The notes under the pieces: model-generated
Database searches by the model: none
The model's input: the letters and a program-made list of their open reading frames with translations, nothing else
Told to the model about the DNA's origin: nothing
Program-made: the position numbers and the translations under genes
Origin: Strigamia acuminata
Lineage: Eukaryota > Arthropoda > Chilopoda > Geophilomorpha > Linotaeniidae
Assembly (NCBI GenBank): GCA_949358305.1
Contig: CASHSZ010000127.1
Coordinates: forward strand, 30,001 to 94,000
Direction of reading: 5' to 3'
Length of the DNA stretch: 64,000 nucleotides
Part shown: positions 40,601 through 53,456 of the stretch, piece by piece
Layout of the letters: the number at the start of each line of letters is the position of its first letter
How positions within the stretch are numbered: the stretch's first letter is position 1

Positions 40601-43600
40601 ATAAATTTTGAAAAAAAAATTTTGAGCTTATTTCACATCGCAGTTGACTTAGCACAAACACCACAAGACAAATGTCTCTGAATGTTCAGAAATAGTGTTT
40701 AAACCTTAGTAGAAGGCTCCAATGTAAGTTTTAGAAACATCCAAACGATGATTTGGGCGAATAGACTTTTGATCTCATCACAGTTGACTTAGCACAAACA
40801 CCACAAGACCAATGTCTCTGAATGTTCAGAAATAGTGTTTAAACCTTAGTAGAAGGCTCCAATGTAAGTTTTAGAAACATTCAACCGATGATTTGGGAGA
40901 ATAGACTTTTGATCTCATCACAGTTGACTTAGCACAAACACCACAAGACCAATGTCTCTGAATGTTCAGAAATAGTGTTTAAACCTTAGTAGAAGCCTTC
41001 AATATAAGTTTTAGCAACACCCAAGCATTAAATTTTGAAAAAAAAATTTTGAGCTCATTTCACATCGCAGTTGACTTAGCACAAACACCACAAGACCAAT
41101 GTCTCTGAATGTTCAGAAATAGTGTTTAAACCTTAGTAGAAGGCTCCAATGTAAGTTTTAGAAACATCCAACCAATGATTTGGGCGAATAGACTTTTGAT
41201 CTCATCACAGTTGACTTAGCACAAACACCACAAGACCAATGTCTCTGAATGTTCAGAAATAGTGTTTAAACCTTAGTAGAAGGCTCCAATGTAAGTTTTA
41301 GAAACATTCAACCGATGATTTGGGAGAATAGACTTTTGATCTCATCACAGTTGACTTAGCACAAACACCACAAGACCAATGTCTCTGAATGTTCAGAAAT
41401 AGTGTTTAAACCTTAGTAGAAGGCTCCAATGTAAGTTTTAGAAACATTCAACCGATGATTTGGGAGAATAGACTTTTGATCTCATCACAGTTGACTTAGC
41501 ACAAACACCACAAGACCAATGTCTCTGAATGTTCAAAAATAGTGTTTAAACCTTAGTAGAAGGCTCCAATGTAAGTTTTAGAAACATCCAACCAATGATT
41601 TGGGAGAATAGACTTTTGATCTCATCACAGTTGACTTAGCACAAACACCACAAGACCAATGTCTCTGAATGTTCAGAAATAGTGTTTAAACCTTAGTAGA
41701 AGGCTCCAATGTAAGTTTTAGAAACATCCAACCAATGATTTGGAAGAATAGACTTTGATCTCATCACAGTTGACTTAGCACAAACACCACAAGACCAATG
41801 TCTCTGAATGTTCAGAAATAGTGTTTAAACCTTAGTAGAAGCCTTCAATGTAAGTTTTAGAAACATCCAACCAATGATTTGGGAGAATAAACTTTTGATC
41901 TCATCACAGTTGACTTAGCACAAACACCACAAGTCCAATGTCTCTGAATGTTTAGAAATAGTGTTTAAACCTTAGTAGAAGCCTTCAATATAAGTTTTAG
42001 CAACACCCAAGCAATAAATTTTGAAAAAAAAATTTTGAGCTTATTTCACATTGCAGTTGACTTAGCACAAACACCACAAGACCAATGTCTCTGAATGTTC
42101 AGAAATAGTGTTTAAACCTTAGTAGAAGGCTCCAATGTAAGTTTTAGAAACATCCAACCAATGATTTGGGAGAATAGACTTTTGATCTCATCACAGTTGA
42201 CTTAGCACAAACACCACAAGTCCAATGTCTCTGAATGTTTAGAAATAGTGTTTAAACCTTAGTAGAAGCCTTCAATATAAGTTTTAGCAACACCCAAGCA
42301 ATAAATTTTGAAAAAAAAATTTTGAGCTTATTTCACATCGCAGTTGACTTAGCACAAACACCACAAGACCAATGTCTCTGAATGTTCAGAAATAGTGTTT
42401 AAACCTTAGTAGAAGGCTCCAATGTAAGTTTTAGAAACATCCAACCGATGATTTGGGCGAATAGACTTTTGATCTCATCACAGTTGACTTAGCACAAACA
42501 CCACAAGACCAATGTCTCTGAATGTTCAGAAATAGTGTTTAAACCTTAGTAGAAGGCTCCAATGTAAGTTTTAGAAACATCCAACCGATGATTTGGGCGA
42601 ATAGACTTTTGATCTCATCACAGTTGACTTAGCACAAACACCACAAGACCAATGTCTCTGAATGTTCAGAAATAGTGTTTAAACCTTAGTAGAAGGCTCC
42701 AATGTAAGTTTTAGAAACATTCAACCGATGATTTGGGAGAATAGACTTTTGATCTCATCACAGTTGACTTAGCACAAACACCACAAGACCAATGTTTCTG
42801 AATGTTCAGAAATAGTGTTTAAACCTTAGTAGAAGCCTTCAATATAAGTTTTAGCAACACCCAAGCATTAAATTTTGAAAAAAAAATTTTGAGCTTATTT
42901 CACATCGCAGTTGACTTAGCACAAACACCACAAGACCAATGTCTCTGAATGTTCAGAAATAGTGTTTAAACTTTAGTAGAAGGCTCCAATGTAAGTTTTA
43001 GAAACATCCAACCAATGATTTGGGAGAATAGACTTTTGATCTCATCACAGTTGACTTAGCACAAACACCACAAGTCCAATGTCTCTGAATGTTTAGAAAT
43101 AGTGTTTAAACCTTAGTAGAAGCCTTCAATATAAGTTTTAGCAACACCCAAGCAATAAATTTTGAAAAAAAAATTTTGAGCTTATTTCACATCGCAGTTG
43201 ACTTAGCACAAACACCACAAGACCAATGTCTCTGAATGTTCAGAAATAGTGTTTAAACTTTAGTAGAAGGCTCCAATGTAAGTTTTAGAAACATCCAACC
43301 AATGATTTGGGAGAATAGACTTTTGATCTCATCACAGTTGACTTAGCACAAACACCACAAGTCCAATGTCTCTGAATGTTTAGAAATAGTGTTTAAACCT
43401 TAGTAGAAGCCTTCAATATAAGTTTTAGCAACACCCAAGCAATAAATTTTGAAAAAAAAATTTTGAGCTTATTTCACATCGCAGTTGACTTAGCACAAAC
43501 ACCACAAGACCAATGTCTCTGAATGTTCAGAAATAGTGTTTAAACCTTAGTAGAAGGCTCCAATGTAAGTTTTAGAAACATCCAACCGATGATTTGGGCG

Positions 43601-43664
43601 AATAGACTTTTGATCTCATCACAGTTGACTTAGCACAAACACCACAAGACCAATGTCTCTGAAT
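28620..43664 (-). repeat. Right arm of the giant inverted repeat
   Basis: Mirrors 1-27833 without Element 1. Compared with the left arm it lacks 1841-, 140- and 1693-bp satellite blocks and two 287-bp A+B dimers. Where the first dimer is missing, near 34080-34160, a hybrid A monomer joins the GGACTTG and CGGTTGA subtypes. Arm-private substitutions exist, for example at 35228 and 37356 here and at 5640 and 5743 on the left, so the arms are very close but not identical. Confidence 0.88.
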
Positions 43665-46600
43665 GTTCAGAAATAGTGTTTAAACCTTAGTAGAAGGCTC
43701 CAATGTAAGTTTTAGAAACATTCAACCGATGATTTGGGAGAATAGACTTTTGATCTCATCACAGTTGACTTAGCACAAACACCACAAAACCAATGTCTCT
43801 GAATGTTCAGAAATAGTGTTTAAACCTTAGTAGAAGGCTCCAATGTAAGTTTTAGAAACATCCAACCGATGATTTGGGCGAATAGACTTTTGATCTCATC
43901 ACAGTTGACTTAGCACAAACACCACAAGACCAATGTCTCTGAATGTTCAGAAATAGTGTTTAAACCTTAGTAGAAGGCTCCAATGTAAGTTTTAGAAACA
44001 TTCAACCGATGATTTGGGAGAATAGACTTTTGATCTCATCACAGTTGACTTAGCACAAACACCACAAAACCAATGTCTCTGAATGTTCAGAAATAGTGTT
44101 TAAACCTTAGTAGAAGGCTCCAATGTAAGTTTTAGAAACATCCAACCAATGATTTGGGAGAATAGACTTTTGATCTCATCACAGTTGACTTAGCACAAAC
44201 ACCACAAGACCAATGTCTCTGAATGTTCAGAAATAGTGTTTAAACCTTAGTAGAAGCCTTCAATATAAGTTTTAGCAACACCCAAGCAATAAATTTTGAA
44301 AAAAAAATTTTGAGCTTATTTCACATCGCAGTTGACTTAGCACAAACACCACAAGACAAATGTCTCTGAATGTTCAGAAATAGTGTTTAAACCTTAGTAG
44401 AAGGCTCCAATGTAAGTTTTAGAAACATCCAACCGATGATTTGGGCGAATAGACTTTTGATCTCATCACAGTTGACTTAGCACAAACACCACAAGACCAA
44501 TGTCTCTGAATGTTCAGAAATAGTGTTTAAACCTTAGTAGAAGCCTTCAATATAAGTTTTAGCAACACCCAAGCAATAAATTTTGAAAAAAAAATTTTGA
44601 GCTTATTTCACATCGCAGTTGACTTAGCACAAACACCACAAGACAAATGTCTCTGAATGTTCAGAAATAGTGTTTAAACCTTAGTAGAAGGCTCCAATGT
44701 AAGTTTTAGAAACATCCAACCGATGATTTGGGCGAATAGACTTTTGATCTCATCACAGTTGACTTAGCACAAACACCACAAGACCAATGTCTCTGAATGT
44801 TCAGAAATAGTGTTTAAACCTTAGTAGAAGGCTTCAATATAAGTTTTAGCAACACCCAAGCATTAAATTTTGAAAAAAAAATTTTGAGCTCATTTCACAT
44901 CGCAGTTGACTTAGCACAAACACCACAAGACCAATGTCTCTGAATGTTCAGAAATAGTGTTTAAACCTTAGTAGAAGGCTCCAATGTAAGTTTTAGAAAC
45001 ATCCAACCAATGATTTGGGAGAATAGACTTTTGATCTCATCACAGTTGACTTAGCACAAACACCACAAGTCCAATGTCTCTGAATGTTTAGAAATAGTGT
45101 TTAAACCTTAGTAGAAGCCTTCAATATAAGTTTTAGCAACACCCAAGCAATAAATTTTGAAAAAAAAATTTTGAGCTTATTTCACATCGCAGTTGACTTA
45201 GCACAAACACCACAAGACCAATGTCTCTGAATGTTCAGAAATAGTGTTTAAACCTTAGTAGAAGGCTCCAATGTAAGTTTTAGAAACATCCAACCGATGA
45301 TTTGGGAGAATAGACTTTTGATCTCATCACAGTTGACTTAGCACAAACACCACAAGACCAATGTCTCTGAATGTTCAGAAATAGTGTTTAAACCTTAGTA
45401 GAAGGCTCCAATGTAAGTTTTAGAAACATCCAACCAATGATTTGGGAGAATAGACTTTTGATCTCATCACAGTTGACTTAGCACAAACACCACAAGACCA
45501 ATGTCTCTGAATGTTCAGAAATAGTGTTTAAACCTTAGTAGAAGGCTCCAATGTAAGTTTTAGAAACATCCAACCAATGATTTGGGAGAATAGACTTTTG
45601 ATCTCATCACAGTTGACTTAGCACAAACACCACAAGACCAATGTCTCTGAATGTTCAGAAATAGTGTTTAAACCTTAGTAGAAGGCTCCAATGTAAGTTT
45701 TAGAAACATTCAACCGATGATTTGGGAGAATAGACTTTTGATCTCATCACAGTTGACTTAGCACAAACACCACAAGACCAATGTCTCTGAATGTTCAGAA
45801 ATAGTGTTTAAACCTTAGTAGAAGGCTCCAATGTAAGTTTTAGAAACATTCAACCGATGATTTGGGAGAATAGACTTTTGATCTCATCACAGTTGACTTA
45901 GCACAAACACCACAAGACCAATGTCTCTGAATGTTCAGAAATAGTGTTTAAACCTTAGTAGAAGGCTCCAATGTAAGTTTTAGAAACATTCAACCGATGA
46001 TTTGGGAGAATAGACTTTTGATCTCATCACAGTTGACTTAGCACAAACACCACAAAACCAATGTCTCTGAATGTTCAGAAATAGTGTTTAAACCTTAGTA
46101 GAAGGCTCCAATGTAAGTTTTAGAAACATCCAACCGATGATTTGGGCGAATAGACTTTTGATCTCATCACAGTTGACTTAGCACAAACACCACAAGACCA
46201 ATGTCTCTGAATGTTCAGAAATAGTGTTTAAACCTTAGTAGAAGGCTCCAATGTAAGTTTTAGAAACATTCAACCGATGATTTGGGAGAATAGACTTTTG
46301 ATCTCATCACAGTTGACTTAGCACAAACACCACAAAACCAATGTCTCTGAATGTTCAGAAATAGTGTTTAAACCTTAGTAGAAGGCTCCAATGTAAGTTT
46401 TAGAAACATCCAACCAATGATTTGGGAGAATAGACTTTTGATCTCATCACAGTTGACTTAGCACAAACACCACAAGACCAATGTCTCTGAATGTTCAGAA
46501 ATAGTGTTTAAACCTTAGTAGAAGCCTTCAATATAAGTTTTAGCAACACCCAAGCAATAAATTTTGAAAAAAAAATTTTGAGCTTATTTCACATCGCAGT

Positions 46601-49600
46601 TGACTTAGCACAAACACCACAAGACAAATGTCTCTGAATGTTCAGAAATAGTGTTTAAACCTTAGTAGAAGGCTCCAATGTAAGTTTTAGAAACATCCAA
46701 CCGATGATTTGGGCGAATAGACTTTTGATCTCATCACAGTTGACTTAGCACAAACACCACAAGACCAATGTCTCTGAATGTTCAGAAATAGTGTTTAAAC
46801 CTTAGTAGAAGCCTTCAATATAAGTTTTAGCAACACCCAAGCAATAAATTTTGAAAAAAAAATTTTGAGCTTATTTCACATCGCAGTTGACTTAGCACAA
46901 ACACCACAAGACAAATGTCTCTGAATGTTCAGAAATAGTGTTTAAACCTTAGTAGAAGGCTCCAATGTAAGTTTTAGAAACATCCAACCGATGATTTGGG
47001 CGAATAGACTTTTGATCTCATCACAGTTGACTTAGCACAAACACCACAAGACCAATGTCTCTGAATGTTCAGAAATAGTGTTTAAACCTTAGTAGAAGGC
47101 TTCAATATAAGTTTTAGCAACACCCAAGCATTAAATTTTGAAAAAAAAATTTTGAGCTCATTTCACATCGCAGTTGACTTAGCACAAACACCACAAGACC
47201 AATGTCTCTGAATGTTCAGAAATAGTGTTTAAACCTTAGTAGAAGGCTCCAATGTAAGTTTTAGAAACATCCAACCAATGATTTGGGAGAATAGACTTTT
47301 GATCTCATCACAGTTGACTTAGCACAAACACCACAAGTCCAATGTCTCTGAATGTTTAGAAATAGTGTTTAAACCTTAGTAGAAGCCTTCAATATAAGTT
47401 TTAGCAACACCCAAGCAATAAATTTTGAAAAAAAAATTTTGAGCTTATTTCACATCGCAGTTGACTTAGCACAAACACCACAAGACCAATGTCTCTGAAT
47501 GTTCAGAAATAGTGTTTAAACCTTAGTAGAAGGCTCCAATGTAAGTTTTAGAAACATCCAACCGATGATTTGGGAGAATAGACTTTTGATCTCATCACAG
47601 TTGACTTAGCACAAACACCACAAGACCAATGTCTCTGAATGTTCAGAAATAGTGTTTAAACCTTAGTAGAAGGCTCCAATGTAAGTTTTAGAAACATTCA
47701 ACCGATGATTTGGGAGAATAGACTTTTGATCTCATCACAGTTGACTTAGCACAAACACCACAAGACCAATGTCTCTGAATGTTCAGAAATAGTGTTTAAA
47801 CCTTAGTAGAAGGCTCCAATGTAAGTTTTAGAAACATCCAACCAATGATTTGGGAGAATAGACTTTTGATCTCATCACAGTTGACTTAGCACAAACACCA
47901 CAAGACCAATGTCTCTGAATGTTCAGAAATAGTGTTTAAACCTTAGTAGAAGGCTCCAATGTAAGTTTTAGAAACATCCAACCAATGATTTGGGAGAATA
48001 GACTTTTGATCTCATCACAGTTGACTTAGCACAAACACCACAAGACCAATGTCTCTGAATGTTCAGAAATAGTGTTTAAACCTTAGTAGAAGGCTCCAAT
48101 GTAAGTTTTAGAAACATTCAACCGATGATTTGGGAGAATAGACTTTTGATCTCATCACAGTTGACTTAGCACAAACACCACAAGACCAATGTCTCTGAAT
48201 GTTCAGAAATAGTGTTTAAACCTTAGTAGAAGGCTCCAATGTAAGTTTTAGAAACATTCAACCGATGATTTGGGAGAATAGACTTTTGATCTCATCACAG
48301 TTGACTTAGCACAAACACCACAAGACCAATGTCTCTGAATGTTCAGAAATAGTGTTTAAACCTTAGTAGAAGGCTCCAATGTAAGTTTTAGAAACATCCA
48401 ACCAATGATTTGGGAGAATAGACTTTGATCTCATCACAGTTGACTTAGCACAAACACCACAAGACCAATGTCTCTGAATGTTCAGAAATAGTGTTTAAAC
48501 CTTAGTAGAAGCCTTCAATGTAAGTTTTAGAAACATCCAACCAATGATTTGGGAGAATAAACTTTTGATCTCATCACAGTTGACTTAGCACAAACACCAC
48601 AAGTCCAATGTCTCTGAATGTTTAGAAATAGTGTTTAAACCTTAGTAGAAGCCTTCAATATAAGTTTTAGCAACACCCAAGCAATAAATTTTGAAAAAAA
48701 AATTTTGAGCTTATTTCACATTGCAGTTGACTTAGCACAAACACCACAAGACCAATGTCTCTGAATGTTCAGAAATAGTGTTTAAACCTTAGTAGAAGGC
48801 TCCAATGTAAGTTTTAGAAACATCCAACCAATGATTTGGGAGAATAGACTTTTGATCTCATCACAGTTGACTTAGCACAAACACCACAAGTCCAATGTCT
48901 CTGAATGTTTAGAAATAGTGTTTAAACCTTAGTAGAAGCCTTCAATATAAGTTTTAGCAACACCCAAGCAATAAATTTTGAAAAAAAAATTTTGAGCTTA
49001 TTTCACATCGCAGTTGACTTAGCACAAACACCACAAGACCAATGTCTCTGAATGTTCAGAAATAGTGTTTAAACCTTAGTAGAAGGCTCCAATGTAAGTT
49101 TTAGAAACATCCAACCGATGATTTGGGCGAATAGACTTTTGATCTCATCACAGTTGACTTAGCACAAACACCACAAGACCAATGTCTCTGAATGTTCAGA
49201 AATAGTGTTTAAACCTTAGTAGAAGGCTCCAATGTAAGTTTTAGAAACATTCAACCGATGATTTGGGAGAATAGACTTTTGATCTCATCACAGTTGACTT
49301 AGCACAAACACCACAAAACCAATGTCTCTGAATGTTCAGAAATAGTGTTTAAACCTTAGTAGAAGGCTCCAATGTAAGTTTTAGAAACATCCAACCGATG
49401 ATTTGGGCGAATAGACTTTTGATCTCATCACAGTTGACTTAGCACAAACACCACAAGACCAATGTCTCTGAATGTTCAGAAATAGTGTTTAAACCTTAAT
49501 AGAAGGCTCCAATGTAAGTTTTAGAAACATTCAACCGATGATTTGGGAGAATAGACTTTTGATCTCATCACAGTTGACTTAGCACAAACACCACAAAACC

Positions 49601-51829
49601 AATGTCTCTGAATGTTCAGAAATAGTGTTTAAACCTTAGTAGAAGGCTCCAATGTAAGTTTTAGAAACATCCAACCAATGATTTGGGAGAATAGACTTTT
49701 GATCTCATCACAGTTGACTTAGCACAAACACCACAAGACCAATGTCTCTGAATGTTCAGAAATAGTGTTTAAACCTTAGTAGAAGGCTCCAATGTAAGTT
49801 TTAGAAACATCCAACCAATGATTTGGGAGAATAGACTTTTGATCTCATCACAGTTGACTTAGCACAAACACCACAAGACCAATGTCTCTGAACGTTCAGA
49901 AATAGTGTTTAAACCTTAGTAGCAGGCTCCAATGTAAGTTTTAGAAACATCCAACCAATGATTTGGGAGAATAAACTTTTGATCTCATCACAGTTGACTT
50001 AGCACAAACACCACAAGACCAATGTCTCTGAATGTTCAGAAATAGTGTTTAAACCTTAGTAGAAGCCTTCAATATAAGTTTTAGCAACACCCAAGCAATA
50101 AATTTTGAAAAAAAAATTTTGAGCTTATTTCACATCGCAGTTGACTTAGCACAAACACCACAAGACAAATGTCTCTGAATGTTCAGAAATAGTGTTTAAA
50201 CCTTAGTAGAAGGCTCCAATGTAAGTTTTAGAAACATCCAACCGATGATTTGGGCGAATAGACTTTTGATCTCATCACAGTTGACTTAGCACAAACACCA
50301 CAAGACCAATGTCTCTGAACGTTCAGAAATAGTGTTTAAACTTTAGTAGAAGGCTCCAATGTAAGTTTTAGAAACATCCAACCAATGATTTGGGAGAATA
50401 AACTTTTGATCTCATCACAGTTGACTTAGCACAAACACCACAAGACCAATGTCTCTGAATGTTCAGAAATAGTGTTTAAACCTTAGTAGAAGGCTCCAAT
50501 GTAAGTTTTAGAAACATCCAACCAATGATTTGGGAGAATAGACTTTTGATCTCATCACAGTTGACTTAGCACAAACACCACAAGACCAATGTCTCTGAAT
50601 GTTCAGAAATAGTGTTTAAACCTTAGTAGAAGGCTCCAATGTAAGTTTTAGAAACATCCAACCAATGATTTGGGAGAATAGACTTTTGATCTCATCACAG
50701 TTGACTTAGCACAAACACCACAAGACCAATGTCTCTGAATGTTCAGAAATAGTGTTTAAACCTTAGTAGAAGGCTCCAATGTAAGTTTTAGAAACATTCA
50801 CCTGATGATTTGGGAGAATAGACTTTTGATCTCATCACAGTTGACTTAGCACAAACACCACAAGACCAATGTCTCTGAATGTTCAGAAATAGTGTTTAAA
50901 CCTTAGTAGAAGGCTCCAATGTAAGTTTTAGAAACATTCAACCGATGATTTGGGCGAATAGACTTTTGATCTCATCACAGTTGACTTAGCACAAACACCA
51001 CAAGACCAATGTCTCTGAATGTTCAGAAATAGTGTTTAAACCTTAGTAGAAGGCTCCAATGTAAGTTTTAGAAACATCCAACCAATGATTTGGGAGAATA
51101 GACTTTTGATCTCATCACAGTTGACTTAGCACAAACACCACAAGACCAATGTCTCTGAATGTTCAGAAATAGTGTTTAAACCTTAGTAGAAGGCTCCAAT
51201 GTAAGTTTTAGAAACATCCAACCAATGATTTGGGAGAATAGACTTTGATCTCATCACAGTTGACTTAGCACAAACACCACAAGACCAATGTCTCTGAATG
51301 TTCAGAAATAGTGTTTAAACCTTAGTAGAAGCCTTCAATGTAAGTTTTAGAAACATCCAACCAATGATTTGGGAGAATAAACTTTTGATCTCATCACAGT
51401 TGACTTAGCACAAACACCACAAGTCCAATGTCTCTGAATGTTTAGAAATAGTGTTTAAACCTTAGTAGAAGCCTTCAATATAAGTTTTAGCAACACCCAA
51501 GCAATAAATTTTGAAAAAAAAATTTTGAGCTTATTTCACATTGCAGTTGACTTAGCACAAACACCACAAGACCAATGTCTCTGAATGTTCAGAAATAGTG
51601 TTTAAACCTTAGTAGAAGGCTCCAATGTAAGTTTTAGAAACATCCAACCAATGATTTGGGAGAATAGACTTTTGATCTCATCACAGTTGACTTAGCACAA
51701 ACACCACAAGTCCAATGTCTCTGAATGTTTAGAAATAGTGTTTAAACCTTAGTAGAAGCCTTCAATATAAGTTTTAGCAACACCCAAGCAATAAATTTTG
51801 AAAAAAAAATTTTGAGCTTATTTCACATC

Positions 51830-51834
51830 GCAGT
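51830..51834. repeat. Target-site duplication of Element 2 (GCAGT)
   Basis: The satellite B monomer reads CATCGCAGTTGACTTAGC. GCAGT precedes the left LTR at 51830-51834 and is repeated at 61256-61260 before TGACTTAGC resumes. A 5-bp duplication is usual for BEL/Pao integrases. Confidence 0.93.
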
Positions 51835-53396
51835 TGTTGCAGGTCAACAAGACAGAAGGAAAGGAATGGCGATGCGTATCCAAATTCAAGACACTTGAGC
51901 TCGCCCAAGGTCGTATGGCGTGGCTAGTACGAAAATCGCACTGGAGAGCAATAAATCCGCAACAAATGGCATTGTTGAACCGCTGGAACAATGTGGAGAA
52001 CACCTGCACCAAGTATCCAATAGGTGGCGGAAACATAAGTTGGCCTGAGAAATTTTAAACTACTCACTACACATTGAATGTGTTTGAAAATAAGCCTAAA
52101 ACAAGAGCTAATAAAACACAACACATTTATTCAAAGGTTGGTTAATAACTGATGAAATTACAGCAATTAGATTGGTTCTTAGAGAACCGCACATGCGCAG
52201 TACCGAATATGGCACGCGCCAGGCCGATAGCGGCGAAATACAGATACACAAAAGATTCCGTTACCATGGTAACGGAGGAAACAAGATCACGGCAAAGTTG
52301 GCATTTGCTTAAAAATGCACTAAAAATACATTGAAATACATTGAAATGACCACAAGAATGCGGTGAACAAAAAAGCTAATCACAACAATGTCCAAAAACA
52401 CGTTAAACAATGAGATATTAGCAATAAACCGATCTCGGAAAGAGAGGATTGACGATAGCCAATCACAGGCCAGGAAAATTACATAACGATCACATTTGAA
52501 TTTCGATCGGTACAAAAGCACAAAATTATCGAAGAATACATACTGAATAATAACGCAATGTAATAGTAAATGCAAATTATGTGATATAAAATACAAAAAT
52601 AACGGTTACATTGTGTAATCGTCGCTTGGGACAAACATGGCGACCGGCGAACATAACAAAGGTGTTGGATCAAACATGGCGTCCGGCGAACATAACATCG
52701 GCGGCAAAATCACACGTAAAATGAATGTAAAAACACTAAATGTATATAATCAATAAAGTATCGATTAAATAACAAGAATAATTATCAATTCTCTTCACAA
52801 AACATCGGAATAAAATACACAGATTGAATAAATACGAATTTATCGGCCAAACGAACATTCCCGGCTGCGCTTTTATGGCAGATGGAAACGAACGTTCAAA
52901 CCAAACAAACGGAACTTCCAAAGCAGTTTTGATGCATCTAGATAGAAAGAGCATGCTTGAATTAGTCTAAACGAATGCTTAATAAAATTCCAAGGGATTT
53001 GAAAAGTACTAAACAAAAGGTTAGAAGACGGAACCGTAACTTTACGGGAAACAGAAAAATGACGTCACTAGCATCGCAAATGTATACTAGGGAACGAAAT
53101 ATGCACCAAAACAGTTCGGAATCAACACAAACTCTCTTAAAACAAGTGAATAAGTCAATAAATGCACGGAATAAGATATTTGAAATAAATACAAAGCATA
53201 AACACTACTAAATATTGAAAAGTATGAATAAAAATCAAGTCAAAACACTTTAATAAGCAATAAAAATCTGAAAAGTGAAAAAATACCAATTAGGCAAAGG
53301 AAATAAAAACACTTAAAGATTTTAATCAACTCAAAGTAAATGGTAATAAATAATGACAATAAAATAGCACAACAATATCTACGCTGTCTTGCAACA
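51835..53396 (-). repeat. Element 2 LTR, left copy (3' LTR in element sense)
   Basis: 1562 bp, TGTTGCAGGTCAAC ... GTCTTGCAACA on the plus strand, apparently identical to 59694-61255 at an offset of 7859. It has short inverted termini (TGTTGCA/TGCAACA). Small ORFs inside recur in both LTR copies and show no recognisable domain. Confidence 0.96.
52126..52131 (-). terminator. Candidate polyadenylation signal in the Element 2 3' LTR
   Basis: Reads AATAAATGTGTTGTGTTTTA in element sense: the canonical hexamer followed directly by a GT-rich tract. The 5' LTR has the same site at 59985-59990. It would define an R/U5 boundary roughly 270 bp from the LTR end. Confidence 0.6.
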
Positions 53397-53456
53397 GCGA
53401 ATTGCCGGCGAGAGGACAGAGATGGAGAACCACGCAAAAAAATCACAAAAGAAAAA
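53397..53456 (-). other. Short 3' untranslated stretch of Element 2
   Basis: Sixty bases separate the stop codon from the 3' LTR. In element sense the last bases are CCGGCAATTCGC, so no clear polypurine tract adjoins the LTR. This is odd for an element that otherwise looks intact. Confidence 0.6.

Larger units (their letters stand above)
27834..51834 (-). repeat. Satellite array, reverse orientation
   Basis: 24 kb of the same A/B satellite as the forward array, now reverse-complemented (monomers read GTTCAGAAATAGTGTTTAAA...). No non-satellite insertion occurs until Element 2 at 51835. The part 28620-43664 mirrors the left arm; 43665-51834 would pair with sequence beyond the left window edge. 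The last monomer is a B, broken at ...ATCGCAGT by Element 2. Confidence 0.97.

Noticed and set aside
1-51834. CRISPR-like regular repeats
   Set aside because: The repeats adjoin each other with no unique spacers, units are 140-147 bp, and the setting is an animal satellite.
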